From contig NVTY02000059.1 in assembly GCA_002401765.2 (NCBI GenBank), forward strand, positions 124,001 to 188,000: DNA of 64,000 nucleotides. Reading direction: 5' to 3'. This document shows, piece after piece, positions 11,141 through 21,601 of the stretch; positions within the stretch are counted from its first letter, which is position 1; each line of letters opens with the position of its first letter. The notes beneath the pieces were generated by a model that saw only the letters and a program-made list of their open reading frames with translations, searched no databases and was not told the origin of the DNA. This DNA is from Thiotrichaceae bacterium. GTDB lineage: Bacteria; Pseudomonadota; Gammaproteobacteria; SZUA-140. Both the position numbers and the translations under genes were made by a program.

Positions 11141-13156
11141 TTATTGCTGGGTTTTCTCTACCGCACGCTGTAATGAGCCAAATGTACGCACCCATGGGCG
11201 AGAAATACCCTTGCTATTTTCAAGGTCATCCGCCAACTGCAGCGCCGCGGGGCGGTTGGCCACGTCACCATAAATCACGGCATACCAAAGCCGCCCTTTA
11301 TTGATTAATCGAACCGACTTACCTGAACCCTGCAACTGATGACTCTCGAGAAAATCCTGCGTCTTGGCCTTTTTTTCAAATGCGGCTAGCTGCAATACAT
11401 AGTGCTCAGGGGCACGCGCCATGACCCAACGCTCCTGATCTGTCAGTGGTAGTGCGCTATTTCTGGCAGAGGCCAGCGGCTTCGCCACCCTCTCGGTACT
11501 TTTCACAGCACCCCTGGCAAGCTCCTCCTGCCACAGCTCTTTTTGAATAGATGCAAAGCTACGCACCCACGGCACCACCCCCGCCGGCAACTGGCGGCTC
11601 GCCTCAAGCGCTGCGGTGCGTGAATCATAGACACCGATCGCCGCCACATACCAGCGGGCGCCCTTCTTGTTGGTACTAAAGCGTTCAATCTTCTCTTCCA
11701 GTTCAAAACGGGTGATAAACGCCTCTCGTTTCTGAATCTTCTGCTGCGCCACAATTTGCAAGGTATATGCTTGCGGTGGCTGTGCGCTCACCCAGCCACC
11801 TTTTGGTATGGGAACGTTAGCCGCCACCGGGGCCTTTTGAGATGCCTCTTTGAGAGGCGCAATCATGGCCAATGTAGCAACAGGCAGGGCGGCTTTATTC
11901 GGCTCTATCGCTGTCGTTTCAATCACGGCCGGCTCGACTATCGCAGGCCCAGCCGCCTCTACTTTGGCAACCGCCATGGGCACCACTTCATCTGGCTCAA
12001 CCATCAATGGGGCATCAGCAGCAAGCGCTTTAACTACCACGTCCGGCACCGCAATTTCAGGCTCGATCACGTCATCTAGTTTCAGCGATACAATGCCATC
12101 AACAACCGTTTGCGTCACTTTTGCTTCGGCGTCTTGTGTCACACTCTCTGTTACGATCACTGGAAGCTCGGCAACCGCTGCTGTCACCGCTTCAGTATCT
12201 TCAGCAGGCGAATCAAACAGCGCGTTAAACTCATCTTGAAAAACCAGTACCGCCGCTAACACGATCGCAGCAGCAAATGGCCATACCATTGATAGCGAGA
12301 TACGCCTCGCCTTCCTTTTCTCAAGCGGCTCAACACCCGCCTTTTCTTCCACTACCCGCGGCACCGCAACATGCTGTTTATTTTGCATCACCGCCTGCGC
12401 CAGTTCGTTAATCTTTGCCGGCAAACCTTTTGAGGCACCAAAAACTGCCTTGTTAACCGCGGCGGTAAAAGGGCTACTCCCTTGAAATCCTGCCGCTTGA
12501 ATTCGATGATCAAGATATTGCTGCGTCTCTTCTTCGCTTAACAGCGGTAATTCAAAGGTATGTTTGATTTGACCTCGCAGTACTTGCAACGCCGGATTGC
12601 CCAGCTTCTCTTCAATCTTCGGCTCACTAAATAACACCACACCCAGTAACTTCTCCTCATCAGCGCCATCAACAATAAATTTGCCCAATGCTCGAAACCC
12701 TGATTCAGGGAGATGCTGCGCATTATCGATCAACAACATCGCTTGTTGTGCATTCTTGCGCAGTAACTGTAGCTGAGAGATCAACAACCGTTCTATTTCG
12801 CTTCGATCAGCGTGCCCTGCAATCTCAGGTGAAAATGCCATCACCAGTTGCTGCAATAGTTGATTCGAATCCAGCCCCGCACTGCCATCAAGCCGACAGA
12901 TACGCCAAGACTCTTTCCGTTTGGCAACAAATTGTTCCAGCAGCGTGGTTTTGCCCATTCCAGCCATGCCAGTAATCAGTAAAATCTCACCCAATGGAAT
13001 CAGATGCAATAACAGGTTAAGCCGCTGCTCACGTGTTGCACCCGGATAAAAAGAAGCCGGTAACATCTCGCCGACAAATGGCTCGTGCGTCAACCCATAC
13101 GAGCTAAGATAACCGCCGCTCGCCGATGAATCACTATTTATATGCCCCCGCGCCAC
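11141..13156 (-). CDS. DamX-like protein: ExeA-type ATPase with two SPOR domains
   Basis: 671 residues from a GTG that overlaps the stop of the upstream WGR gene (TAGTG). The N-terminal third is an ExeA/GspA-type AAA ATPase: Walker A GMAGMGKTTLLEQF at about residues 63-76 and Walker B MLLIDNAQHL near residue 140. A single transmembrane helix (MVWPFAAAIVLAAVLVF, about 290-306) follows, then an Ala/Val/Glu-rich linker, then two SPOR-like domains (about 460-535 and 590-665; YTLQIVAQQK and YVLQLAAFEK starts). SPOR domains bind denuded septal peptidoglycan, so the protein probably works at the division site. A SPOR/DamX protein between aroB and gltB is the known gammaproteobacterial order; the tandem SPOR pair is noteworthy. 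Confidence 0.85.
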   Translation of the reverse strand: MARGHINSDSSASGGYLSSYGLTHEPFVGEMLPASFYPGATREQRLNLLLHLIPLGEILLITGMAGMGKTTLLEQFVAKRKESWRICRLDGSAGLDSNQLLQQLVMAFSPEIAGHADRSEIERLLISQLQLLRKNAQQAMLLIDNAQHLPESGFRALGKFIVDGADEEKLLGVVLFSEPKIEEKLGNPALQVLRGQIKHTFELPLLSEEETQQYLDHRIQAAGFQGSSPFTAAVNKAVFGASKGLPAKINELAQAVMQNKQHVAVPRVVEEKAGVEPLEKRKARRISLSMVWPFAAAIVLAAVLVFQDEFNALFDSPAEDTEAVTAAVAELPVIVTESVTQDAEAKVTQTVVDGIVSLKLDDVIEPEIAVPDVVVKALAADAPLMVEPDEVVPMAVAKVEAAGPAIVEPAVIETTAIEPNKAALPVATLAMIAPLKEASQKAPVAANVPIPKGGWVSAQPPQAYTLQIVAQQKIQKREAFITRFELEEKIERFSTNKKGARWYVAAIGVYDSRTAALEASRQLPAGVVPWVRSFASIQKELWQEELARGAVKSTERVAKPLASARNSALPLTDQERWVMARAPEHYVLQLAAFEKKAKTQDFLESHQLQGSGKSVRLINKGRLWYAVIYGDVANRPAALQLADDLENSKGISRPWVRTFGSLQRAVEKTQQ

Positions 13157-13407
13157 TAAGAGACCGCCTCACCATGGATAAAAACCACCCGATAGCCTTT
13201 ATTCACTAACACATCTCGCGCACGCATCATCGCGTTTTCAGCATCGACATAATTTTCATGATGTTCACGCTGAAGCCTGCCCTTTGCCCCCTGTGTGCCG
13301 CGCTCTTTTAGCAATGTCCAACCACCTAGCAAATCTTGCTGTAAGATCAGCTGACAGAAACGCATCGGTACCTTTTCTTCCACCGCTGTCTGCATATAAA
13401 TGCGCAT
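13156..13407 (-). CDS. Small WGR-domain protein
   Basis: 83 residues from ATG 13407. A better-supported start is the ATG at 13365 (69 residues), which has AAGG five bases upstream and coincides with the beginning of the conserved domain. The protein is essentially one WGR domain: RFCQLILQQDLLGGW, then TQGAKGRLQRE, then an alpha-helical stretch and KGYRVVF at the end. WGR domains in other proteins (PARPs, MolR) contact nucleic acid or partner proteins; the role of the stand-alone form is unknown. The stop overlaps the DamX-like GTG. The canonical W-G-R triad appears degenerate here. Confidence 0.7.
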   Translation of the reverse strand: MRIYMQTAVEEKVPMRFCQLILQQDLLGGWTLLKERGTQGAKGRLQREHHENYVDAENAMMRARDVLVNKGYRVVFIHGEAVS

Positions 13408-13420
13408 CGCAGCAATCGAT

Positions 13421-14602
13421 TCAAGTTAATTGCGAAGGATTAAAGAGGCGTTCAAATTCGCCAATCGCATAACGATCTGTCATCCCTGCAATATAGTCGG
13501 CCACCACGCGCGCCTTGCCGCTGTCACCCTCTGCCTTTTCCATCTGCGATACTTTACTATCGTATTCTGGCGGCAAAAGGTGCGGGTCTTCTATAAAAAT
13601 ATCAAACAATGATTTGATGATTCGGTTTGCCTTAGTGCTCATGCGTCGGACACGATAATGTTGATATAAACCCTTGCGTAGAAAGCGCTTCAATTCCAGG
13701 TTATAGGCATACATCTCATCACTAAAGCTGATCAGCGGCTTTTCCAGCTGACGAATATCATCCATCGTTTGCGGCGCGGCATTTTTAATGTTCACAATGC
13801 TGGTATCGATAAGATCCGTTACCTGCGCATTAATCATCCGCCGCACCACTTCATGTATGGTGCGGCGCTCGCTGAGGTTTTTATAATGACCAACCACAAA
13901 CGCATGCTGCTCGGCAAACAGCGACATTTCACAGAGCTGCTCAAGCGTAATCAAACCAGAACGCATGCCATCATCCATATCATGATTATTATAGGCAATC
14001 TCATCCGCCACATTGGCAAGCTGCGCCTCAAGGCTCGGCTGCTGCTTGTTAATAAAACGCTCACCTAATTCACCTAGCTCTTTTGCACGATAAGGTGAAC
14101 AGTGTTTCAAAATCCCTTCACGCGACTCATAAGTGAGATTGAGCCCACTGAATTCGGCATAGCGCTCTTCAAGCTCATCAACCACACGCAACGACTGGAG
14201 GTTATGTTCAAAGCCACCAAACTCACTCATACAGCGGTTTAGCGAATCCTGCCCGGCATGGCCAAACGGTGTATGACCCAGATCATGCGCCAGCGCAATC
14301 GCTTCGACCAGATCTTCATTCAAATTTAAGATCCGACAGATCGAGCGGGCAATCTGCGCCACTTCAACCGAGTGCGTCAGCCGTGTGCGAAACATGTCCC
14401 CTTCGTGGTTCACAAAGACCTGTGTTTTATACTCAAGACGACGAAAAGCGGCTGAATGAACAATCCGGTCTCGATCTCGCTGGTATTCAGTGCGGTAGTT
14501 TGGCGGCGCCTCTTGCTGCCTGCGCCCGCGCGAGTTAGTAACCGTTGCGGCATAAGATGCCAAAGAGAGATTCACGTTGTTATAACTCCCGGCAGGCATC
14601 AA
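13421..14602 (-). CDS. dgt: Deoxyguanosinetriphosphate triphosphohydrolase-like protein
   Basis: 393 residues from ATG 14602. HD-domain metal phosphohydrolase: [18 protein letters not shown] supplies the first His, [16 protein letters not shown] the HD pair and neighbouring His, and NNHDMDDG the last Asp-containing motif. The family hydrolyses dNTPs to nucleoside and triphosphate. The 5' end overlaps aroB by 23 bp. An alternative GTG at 14575 begins just after the aroB stop with GGGAG upstream, which would give 384 residues and is a plausible true start. It sits within the aroK-aroB-dgt-WGR-DamX run and is probably cotranscribed. Confidence 0.9.
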   Translation of the reverse strand: MMPAGSYNNVNLSLASYAATVTNSRGRRQQEAPPNYRTEYQRDRDRIVHSAAFRRLEYKTQVFVNHEGDMFRTRLTHSVEVAQIARSICRILNLNEDLVEAIALAHDLGHTPFGHAGQDSLNRCMSEFGGFEHNLQSLRVVDELEERYAEFSGLNLTYESREGILKHCSPYRAKELGELGERFINKQQPSLEAQLANVADEIAYNNHDMDDGMRSGLITLEQLCEMSLFAEQHAFVVGHYKNLSERRTIHEVVRRMINAQVTDLIDTSIVNIKNAAPQTMDDIRQLEKPLISFSDEMYAYNLELKRFLRKGLYQHYRVRRMSTKANRIIKSLFDIFIEDPHLLPPEYDSKVSQMEKAEGDSGKARVVADYIAGMTDRYAIGEFERLFNPSQLT

Positions 14603-15662
14603 TGCTTGCGTTCATTAAGTCACCATCAAAGTCTGCCGAGACAACCGCCTCACCAATGCCCTTTAATAAAATCAGGCGCAGCTTACCCGCCTTCACTTTT
14701 TTATCGACCGCCATCAACGCATTAAATTTCGCAACGGAAAGTTCAGCTGGCGCTCGGGTCGGTAGATTTGCCGCCTTTGTTAACGCAACTACACGTGCTA
14801 CCACGGCATCATCAATCCAGCCCTGTCGCCGCGAAAGATCCGCTGCAATGCAGGTACCCACCGCAACGGCTTCACCATGAAGCCACCCGCCATAACCCAT
14901 GCCCGCCTCAATCGCATGGCCAAAGGTGTGTCCTAAATTTAATAACGCACGCACCCCGCTTTCTTTTTCATCTTGCTCGACAATCTCGGCTTTGTTACGA
15001 CATGAGCGCTCAATTGCATATATAAGTGCCTCATCATCACGCGCTAATAGGCGTGGCATATGCTCTTCCAGCCAACAAAAAAAAGGCGCGTCACCAATCA
15101 GACCATACTTAATCACTTCTGCAAACCCGGCGCTCAGCTGACGATCATCCAGCGTCGCCAATACCGAGGTGTCGATCAACACCGCCTGTGGCTGATGGAA
15201 GGCGCCGATCATATTTTTGCCTAGCGCATGATTGACCCCTGTTTTACCGCCAACAGACGAATCGACCTGCGCCAGCACCGTGGTCGGTACCTGAATAAAA
15301 TTAACACCGCGCTGGTAAGATGCCGCCGCAAAACCGGTCATATCGCCCACCACACCACCGCCCAATGCAATCAACGTGACATCGCGGCCACATCGCGCCG
15401 TCAACAATCCATCAAAAATGCTATTCAAACATTCTAACGTCTTATATTGCTCACCATCAGGCAAAATAATGCTTTGACAATTAAATGCGCTAAGGGAGGC
15501 CTTTAATTGATCAAGATAAAGCGGCGCGACCGTCTCATTACTCACCACGACCACTTGCTGACCAACAATATATGGCGCCAGTAATTCAGGGCGAGCAAGC
15601 AACTCGCCACCAATAAAGATGGGATAACGACGCTCACCCAAATCGACATCCAACGTTTTCAT
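14580..15662 (-). CDS. aroB: 3-dehydroquinate synthase
   Basis: 360 residues, normal length. Converts DAHP to 3-dehydroquinate (second step of the shikimate pathway) using NAD and a divalent metal. Visible signatures: [28 protein letters not shown], the [19 protein letters not shown] active-site loop, and the metal-binding [11 protein letters not shown] and LHGEAVAVG histidines. It lies 50 bp after aroK and overlaps dgt at its end. Confidence 0.97.
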   Translation of the reverse strand: MKTLDVDLGERRYPIFIGGELLARPELLAPYIVGQQVVVVSNETVAPLYLDQLKASLSAFNCQSIILPDGEQYKTLECLNSIFDGLLTARCGRDVTLIALGGGVVGDMTGFAAASYQRGVNFIQVPTTVLAQVDSSVGGKTGVNHALGKNMIGAFHQPQAVLIDTSVLATLDDRQLSAGFAEVIKYGLIGDAPFFCWLEEHMPRLLARDDEALIYAIERSCRNKAEIVEQDEKESGVRALLNLGHTFGHAIEAGMGYGGWLHGEAVAVGTCIAADLSRRQGWIDDAVVARVVALTKAANLPTRAPAELSVAKFNALMAVDKKVKAGKLRLILLKGIGEAVVSADFDGDLMNASIDACREL

Positions 15663-15712
15663 GAAACCGCTCTACCTAAATGAAGTTGCACCATTATGAC
15701 GCTATGCATCGA

Positions 15713-16240
15713 TTAACGACTCGACCGCAGAGCGATTTCATCCATCACATATTGAACCGTCGCACGCACACTTCGCTCATCGGTATCCACCACGATATCC
15801 GCCACTTCTCGATATAGCGGGTCACGAACCAGCATCAACGCTTCCAGCTTCGCGCGAGGATCATCCGTCTGCAGTAACGGCCGGTTACGGTCTTTTGCGG
15901 TACGCATATGAAGCTGATCAATCGATGCGGATAGATAGACGGTAGTGCCACGAGAAGCAAGGCACTGACGATTACTTTTATCCAGAACAGCACCGCCACC
16001 CGTGGCCAGCACAATGCCCTGTCGCTGAGTTAAATCATCAATCACTGAGCATTCACGCTGGCGAAAACCCACCTCACCTTCAATGTCAAAGATCCATGGG
16101 ATATCCGCGCCGGTACGACGGGAAATCTCATGGTCACTATCGACAAACTCTCGTTCGAGTACTTTTGCTAACTGCCGCCCGATCGTCGTTTTCCCCGACC
16201 CCATCGGCCCCACTAAAAATATATTATTCAACTCATCCAT
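15713..16240 (-). CDS. aroK: Shikimate kinase
   Basis: 175 residues from ATG 16240, which fits the family; the frame can be extended to a TTG at 16270, which I reject because ATG gives the standard N-terminus (MDELNNIFLVGPMGSGKTT). It phosphorylates shikimate with ATP. Walker A GPMGSGKTT (residues 11-19), the shikimate-binding Asp in FVDSDHEI, the Arg in GEVGFRQRE and the LATGGGAVL loop are all present. It is preceded by a terminator after pilQ and followed by aroB. Confidence 0.95.
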   Translation of the reverse strand: MDELNNIFLVGPMGSGKTTIGRQLAKVLEREFVDSDHEISRRTGADIPWIFDIEGEVGFRQRECSVIDDLTQRQGIVLATGGGAVLDKSNRQCLASRGTTVYLSASIDQLHMRTAKDRNRPLLQTDDPRAKLEALMLVRDPLYREVADIVVDTDERSVRATVQYVMDEIALRSSR

Positions 16241-16298
16241 ATATGTGAAGATATGCCATTTTTTAGACAATAAATCAAGTGGTTATAATTTTTAGGCG

Positions 16299-16321
16299 AA
16301 AAAAAACCGGGCTATTCCCGG
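16299..16321 (-). terminator. Rho-independent terminator after pilQ
   Basis: On the minus strand, CCGGG-loop-CCCGG (16307-16311 with 16317-16321, 5-nt loop) is followed by eight Ts (16299-16306). It lies 34 bp beyond the pilQ stop and 58 bp before the aroK start, so it separates the pil operon from the aro genes. Confidence 0.75.
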
Positions 16322-16354
16322 CTTTGCTGCATATTTAACAGAATGAATAAATCA

Positions 16355-18529
16355 TTAACGTGCCCCTAACGACTCCTTAAGGATCTTGGGTGTCACGAAA
16401 ATTAGCAGTTCATTTTTAGCATCCTGTTTAACCGTTCTTCTAAACAGCACCCCAATCACCGGGATATCCCCCAAAAAAGGTACTTTCTCTACCCCTTCAC
16501 TCTTGTTCTGCTCATAAATGCCACCCAAAACGACCGTCTCACCATTCTCAACCAATACTTGCGTCTGAACCTCTCGCGTCTCAATGCTGGGAATAGTCCC
16601 ACCGCCAGCAACCCTAAGTACATTATCTTTTTTAACAATCAAATCCATGATGATGCGGTCATCAGGGGTAATCTGTGGCGTCACTTCAAGACTCAATACT
16701 GCCTTTTTAAAGGACGTTGTCGTCGCACCACTAGATGACGCCTCCTGGTAGGGCACTTCCACTCCCTGCTCAATAATACCCGTCGACTGATTAGCCGTAA
16801 TCACACGAGGGCTAGAGACAACCTCGCCCTTTCCTTCTGCTTGCATGGCAGAAAGCTCCATCTCAATCAGAAAATTAGCCCCTAAAACAGCCAATCCAAG
16901 CGAGCCCGCATCACCAATCACAGGCAAATTAACATTCATGCGATCATTGAACTCCCAGACATCACCATTACCTATTTGAGTAGTACCGCTAAGTGAACCT
17001 GATGTTATCTCTTGATTGCCACTACCTTGGTTTTTAAAGCCTGATGCGCCAAACCGAGCCCCTACATCACGCTTAAAATCATCATTTGCAATCACAATAC
17101 GTGCTTCTATCAACACCTGTCTCACCGCAATATCAAGATCATCGATAAGCCGTAATATCTCTTCAAGCTTTTCCGGGGTATCACGAATCAACAAATTATT
17201 GGTTCGTTCATCAACTGACACACGGCCCCTATCTGACATCATCGAATTATTAGATGACGATATAATCCCTGCCATATCAGCCGCTTTTGCATAATTAATT
17301 TGAATCACTTCAGAAAATAGTGGTGCAAGTTCATCAACCTGCTTTTGAGACTCAAATTCCTGCTTTTCGCGTGCTGCAATTTCCTCACTAGGGGCAATCA
17401 ACATCACATTACCCTGCTTACGCTTGGCCAGTCCTTTTGTCTTTAAAATAAGGTCTAACGCCTGATCCCAGGGGACATTTTGCAAGCGCAATGTCACACT
17501 GCCTTGTACTGTATCGCTTGTCACCATATTGATATCGGTAAAATCCGCGATGAGCTGCAACACCGCTCGAATCTCAATATCCTGAAAGTTAAGAGAGAGT
17601 CTTTCACCCGAATAACCAAACTTATCCTTCTTTACAGCCCTCTCCTCTTCTGTCTGTGGTGCAATTTCAAGCGTGAAGGTATCATTAGCCTGATAGGCTA
17701 GCTGCACATAATCACCCTCAGCCTTCACCACTAATCGAGCATTTCGATTTTCCATAAAACTATCAATAGTGGTCACGGGTGTCGCAAAATCAATCACATC
17801 CAGGCGGCGAATAAATTCCTCAGGTAACGTCGCATCAAGAAAATCCAATACAATATTACCACTATCTTCCGTAATGTTAACGGGAGTAGTTGAATCAGAC
17901 AGCGTCACAATAATACGGGCTTCGCCATTTTTACCGCGCCTAAAATCAATGTTTTTAATCTCGTGCGATTTCTCTACCACCCGGTGAGTCACCTCACCAT
18001 CCTCACTCAAAACCTCGATTGTCTCTTTCACCGCATCACTGCCAAGAATGATATAAAAATCATTCCCTTCAATCCGAGTTTCGTATGGCACCATTCTGAC
18101 TAAGTTCAGCACCACACGCGTTCGCCCTTTGGCTTCCACTGCATGAATGCTGCGGGCAATACCCATTCCTATCGGGGTTTTTTTAGCGACATTGCTCGTC
18201 GTACCAGGAAAATCCAATGCAATACGAGCGGGATTATCAATCGTGAAACTTAGAGGCTGAACCGCCGTCGTCATACCCGAAATAGATAATCTAATCTGTA
18301 CTCGGTCTCCCGGCAAAGAGACAAAACCCACATCCTCCAGCACCTGTAGTGGCACATTCGGAGCATCGCTACCATCAAGCGCATAAACGGGTAGTGAGAA
18401 TGCTAAAAATAAGACTATAAATACCTTGCCCAGCTGTGTTTGGCGCAATAAATTCTTCATACGCCACTTCCAACGGCTAAAACTCTGGGTTTTCATTTTC
18501 CAACACTCCCAATCCATTTTATTCTTCAT
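16355..18529 (-). CDS. pilQ: Type IV pilus secretin PilQ
   Basis: 724 residues. Forms the outer-membrane ring through which type IV pili pass. After an N-terminal hydrophobic signal segment (LGKVFIVLFLAFSLPVYA, about residues 34-51) come two AMIN-like beta domains, an STN/secretin N0 domain (LSLNFQDIEIRAVLQLIADF near 310), an N1/KH-like domain with VDERTNNLLIRDTP, and the C-terminal secretin domain with GVEVPYQEASSSG and VPFLGDIPVIGVLFR. The start is uncertain: several in-frame ATGs precede the signal peptide, and the first overlaps pilP by 11 bp. Last gene of pilMNOPQ. Confidence 0.95.
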   Translation of the reverse strand: MKNKMDWECWKMKTQSFSRWKWRMKNLLRQTQLGKVFIVLFLAFSLPVYALDGSDAPNVPLQVLEDVGFVSLPGDRVQIRLSISGMTTAVQPLSFTIDNPARIALDFPGTTSNVAKKTPIGMGIARSIHAVEAKGRTRVVLNLVRMVPYETRIEGNDFYIILGSDAVKETIEVLSEDGEVTHRVVEKSHEIKNIDFRRGKNGEARIIVTLSDSTTPVNITEDSGNIVLDFLDATLPEEFIRRLDVIDFATPVTTIDSFMENRNARLVVKAEGDYVQLAYQANDTFTLEIAPQTEEERAVKKDKFGYSGERLSLNFQDIEIRAVLQLIADFTDINMVTSDTVQGSVTLRLQNVPWDQALDLILKTKGLAKRKQGNVMLIAPSEEIAAREKQEFESQKQVDELAPLFSEVIQINYAKAADMAGIISSSNNSMMSDRGRVSVDERTNNLLIRDTPEKLEEILRLIDDLDIAVRQVLIEARIVIANDDFKRDVGARFGASGFKNQGSGNQEITSGSLSGTTQIGNGDVWEFNDRMNVNLPVIGDAGSLGLAVLGANFLIEMELSAMQAEGKGEVVSSPRVITANQSTGIIEQGVEVPYQEASSSGATTTSFKKAVLSLEVTPQITPDDRIIMDLIVKKDNVLRVAGGGTIPSIETREVQTQVLVENGETVVLGGIYEQNKSEGVEKVPFLGDIPVIGVLFRRTVKQDAKNELLIFVTPKILKESLGAR

Positions 18530-19139
18530 TCAGGGACAACTCCGCAGGCCGATTTTCCCAGCCGCCAAGGCCATCGGAGACAATTTCAATAAGCGCGATA
18601 CCCTCACTGCTTACCTTCGATATTTTGCCATGATTTTGCCCCATGTAACTCCCACTTCTGACCCTATAGATAATTCCATCCGGCGCCTTAATCAGCCCCC
18701 AGTTTTCATTTAAAAATTCAAGTGTTCCCATCATCATCAACGTTTCCAGTGGGTATGATTCCAATGCCTCTGTGCTACGCTCACCATCAGGCAGCACGCC
18801 ATTGTTCATGCCACCACCGCCACCCTTCTGACGATCAACCGTCGGATTAATCGTTGCCCAGGTGACAAATGGATCTTTAATTTCGTCAAGGTAGGCACTA
18901 TAAGTATATCGCTCAAATGGTTTTAATTCAGGCAATGGCTCAACTCTGCCTGGATTTCCCGCCTTGATTTTAGCAACGAAGCCCTCTAAGTCACTCGTAC
19001 CACCGCTGCTACAAGCAGACAGCAACACAACAGCACTTAGACATAATCCAATATGAAAAATTCGAACTAAGCCTCGTCCCGTGCCATCACTTGGTACCTG
19101 GCGACGGTTCTCACCGATATTGAATCGTCTTTTCAACAT
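18519..19139 (-). CDS. pilP: Type IV pilus inner-membrane lipoprotein PilP
   Basis: 206 residues from ATG 19139, chosen because GAGGAAG lies 8 bases upstream; an upstream in-frame TTG at 19157 is less likely. A lipobox LLSACSSGG ends the signal peptide, then an extended linker and the C-terminal HQ-like beta domain (LETLMMMGTLEF, VRSGSYMGQNHGKI). PilP links the PilMNO inner-membrane platform to PilQ. The start follows the pilO stop by one base. Confidence 0.93.
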   Translation of the reverse strand: MLKRRFNIGENRRQVPSDGTGRGLVRIFHIGLCLSAVVLLSACSSGGTSDLEGFVAKIKAGNPGRVEPLPELKPFERYTYSAYLDEIKDPFVTWATINPTVDRQKGGGGGMNNGVLPDGERSTEALESYPLETLMMMGTLEFLNENWGLIKAPDGIIYRVRSGSYMGQNHGKISKVSSEGIALIEIVSDGLGGWENRPAELSLNEE

Positions 19140-19140
19140 G

Positions 19141-19758
19141 CTACTGTTCTTCCTCAATATAACGATACGTCTTAGCCGTAGCCTCCATAATCAACGAACT
19201 TTTACCATTCTTTGTCACTCCTTTATTCGGCTTTATTGTAAAATCATGTAAGGTTACAATCCTCGGAAGCTCAGCCAGGTCACTCACAAACTTACCAAAT
19301 TCATGATAACTACCCGACACCCTTACTTTAATCGGTAATTCTGCATAGAACTCCGCTGGCACTTCCGCCTCAGGTTTAAACAAATCAAACTCAAGTCCAT
19401 TTTGTAAGCCGGTCTGAGAAACATCTACCAGCAATTCTGCCACCTCTGTTTTACTGGGTAACTGACGTAACATCGCACCAAATGAGAGTTTCATTTCAAC
19501 CATCTGCGCCCTGTATGCCTCCAGGTTTGCGGCCTTTGACTGCTTAATTTTGTACACGTCCTTCAATTCTTGCTCTTTTTTCTCAGCCAATTCCAATACC
19601 GCAATTTGATCCTGAGTATCAAACCAATAACCGGCACCTAATACACCCATAGATAAAGCAACAATAACAATAGCCTTAAGCGCTATTGGCCATTTTGAGA
19701 CGTCATTTGGGTCAATCTTGCCTAGCTCAGAAAAATCAATCTTTAGGTCAATAGCCAT
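19141..19758 (-). CDS. pilO: Type IV pilus alignment protein PilO
   Basis: 205 residues. A transmembrane helix (AIVIVALSMGVLGAGYWF, about residues 29-46) is followed by a coiled coil and a periplasmic ferredoxin-like domain (GLEFDLFKPEAEVPAEFYAE then LPIKVRVSGSYHEFGKFVSDL). PilO dimerises with PilN to form the inner-membrane alignment complex. Eight bases separate it from pilN. Confidence 0.94.
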   Translation of the reverse strand: MAIDLKIDFSELGKIDPNDVSKWPIALKAIVIVALSMGVLGAGYWFDTQDQIAVLELAEKKEQELKDVYKIKQSKAANLEAYRAQMVEMKLSFGAMLRQLPSKTEVAELLVDVSQTGLQNGLEFDLFKPEAEVPAEFYAELPIKVRVSGSYHEFGKFVSDLAELPRIVTLHDFTIKPNKGVTKNGKSSLIMEATAKTYRYIEEEQ

Positions 19759-19766
19759 GATTTCCT

Positions 19767-20335
19767 CTATGTCCCCTCTTCATTCATTTCTTCTAGAGGA
19801 GTCGTTTGATTGACATTCAAGGTGAAAATACTGGTTCGAACACGCCCCTTAAGATTTGCCTTTATCACTTCTAGGCTTGGATTAGAAAGCCACTCAGACT
19901 CATCTAACTGACGCATAAACATCGACACCGTCGCATTTGACTGCGCTACACCGGTTATTTTAATCGTGTTACCACGCTGAGTAATTCCAGTTAAATAAAC
20001 ACCTTCCGGTACATTGCGCACAAATTCATCAAACAGATGTACAATTTCAGGACGCCGTGTTTGTAATTGCTGAATGACGTCCATCCTTGTCAATAAATTT
20101 TGCTTTTCATTCTCCAGCCCTTTAATTTCTTTTATTTTTTCCTCAACCAACGCAATCTCTTTATTCAAAAAATCATTTCTCACACTCTGCACATCAATTA
20201 ACGATGCCATATGAAGATGCACATAAAAAATGATTGCGCCCATCAACACTACGGCACCACCCGCAATAGATATAAACTGCCGCTGCAGCTCTTTTCTTTG
20301 CCGCTCTCGCCATGGCAATAGATTAATGCGCGTCA

Positions 20336-20336
<1 letters not shown>
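19767..20336 (-). CDS. pilN: Type IV pilus assembly protein PilN
   Basis: 189 residues. The N-terminus INLLPWRERQRK is the conserved PilN peptide that docks into the cytoplasmic PilM groove. A transmembrane helix (about residues 23-43), a coiled coil and a periplasmic ferredoxin-like domain follow, as expected for the PilO partner. Start and pilM stop overlap at base 20336. Confidence 0.95.

Positions 20337-21601
<1,265 letters not shown>

Noticed and set aside
11756-12239. Plus-strand frames of 107 and 129 residues
   Set aside because: They are shadows of the repetitive Ala/Val-rich linker of the DamX-like gene.
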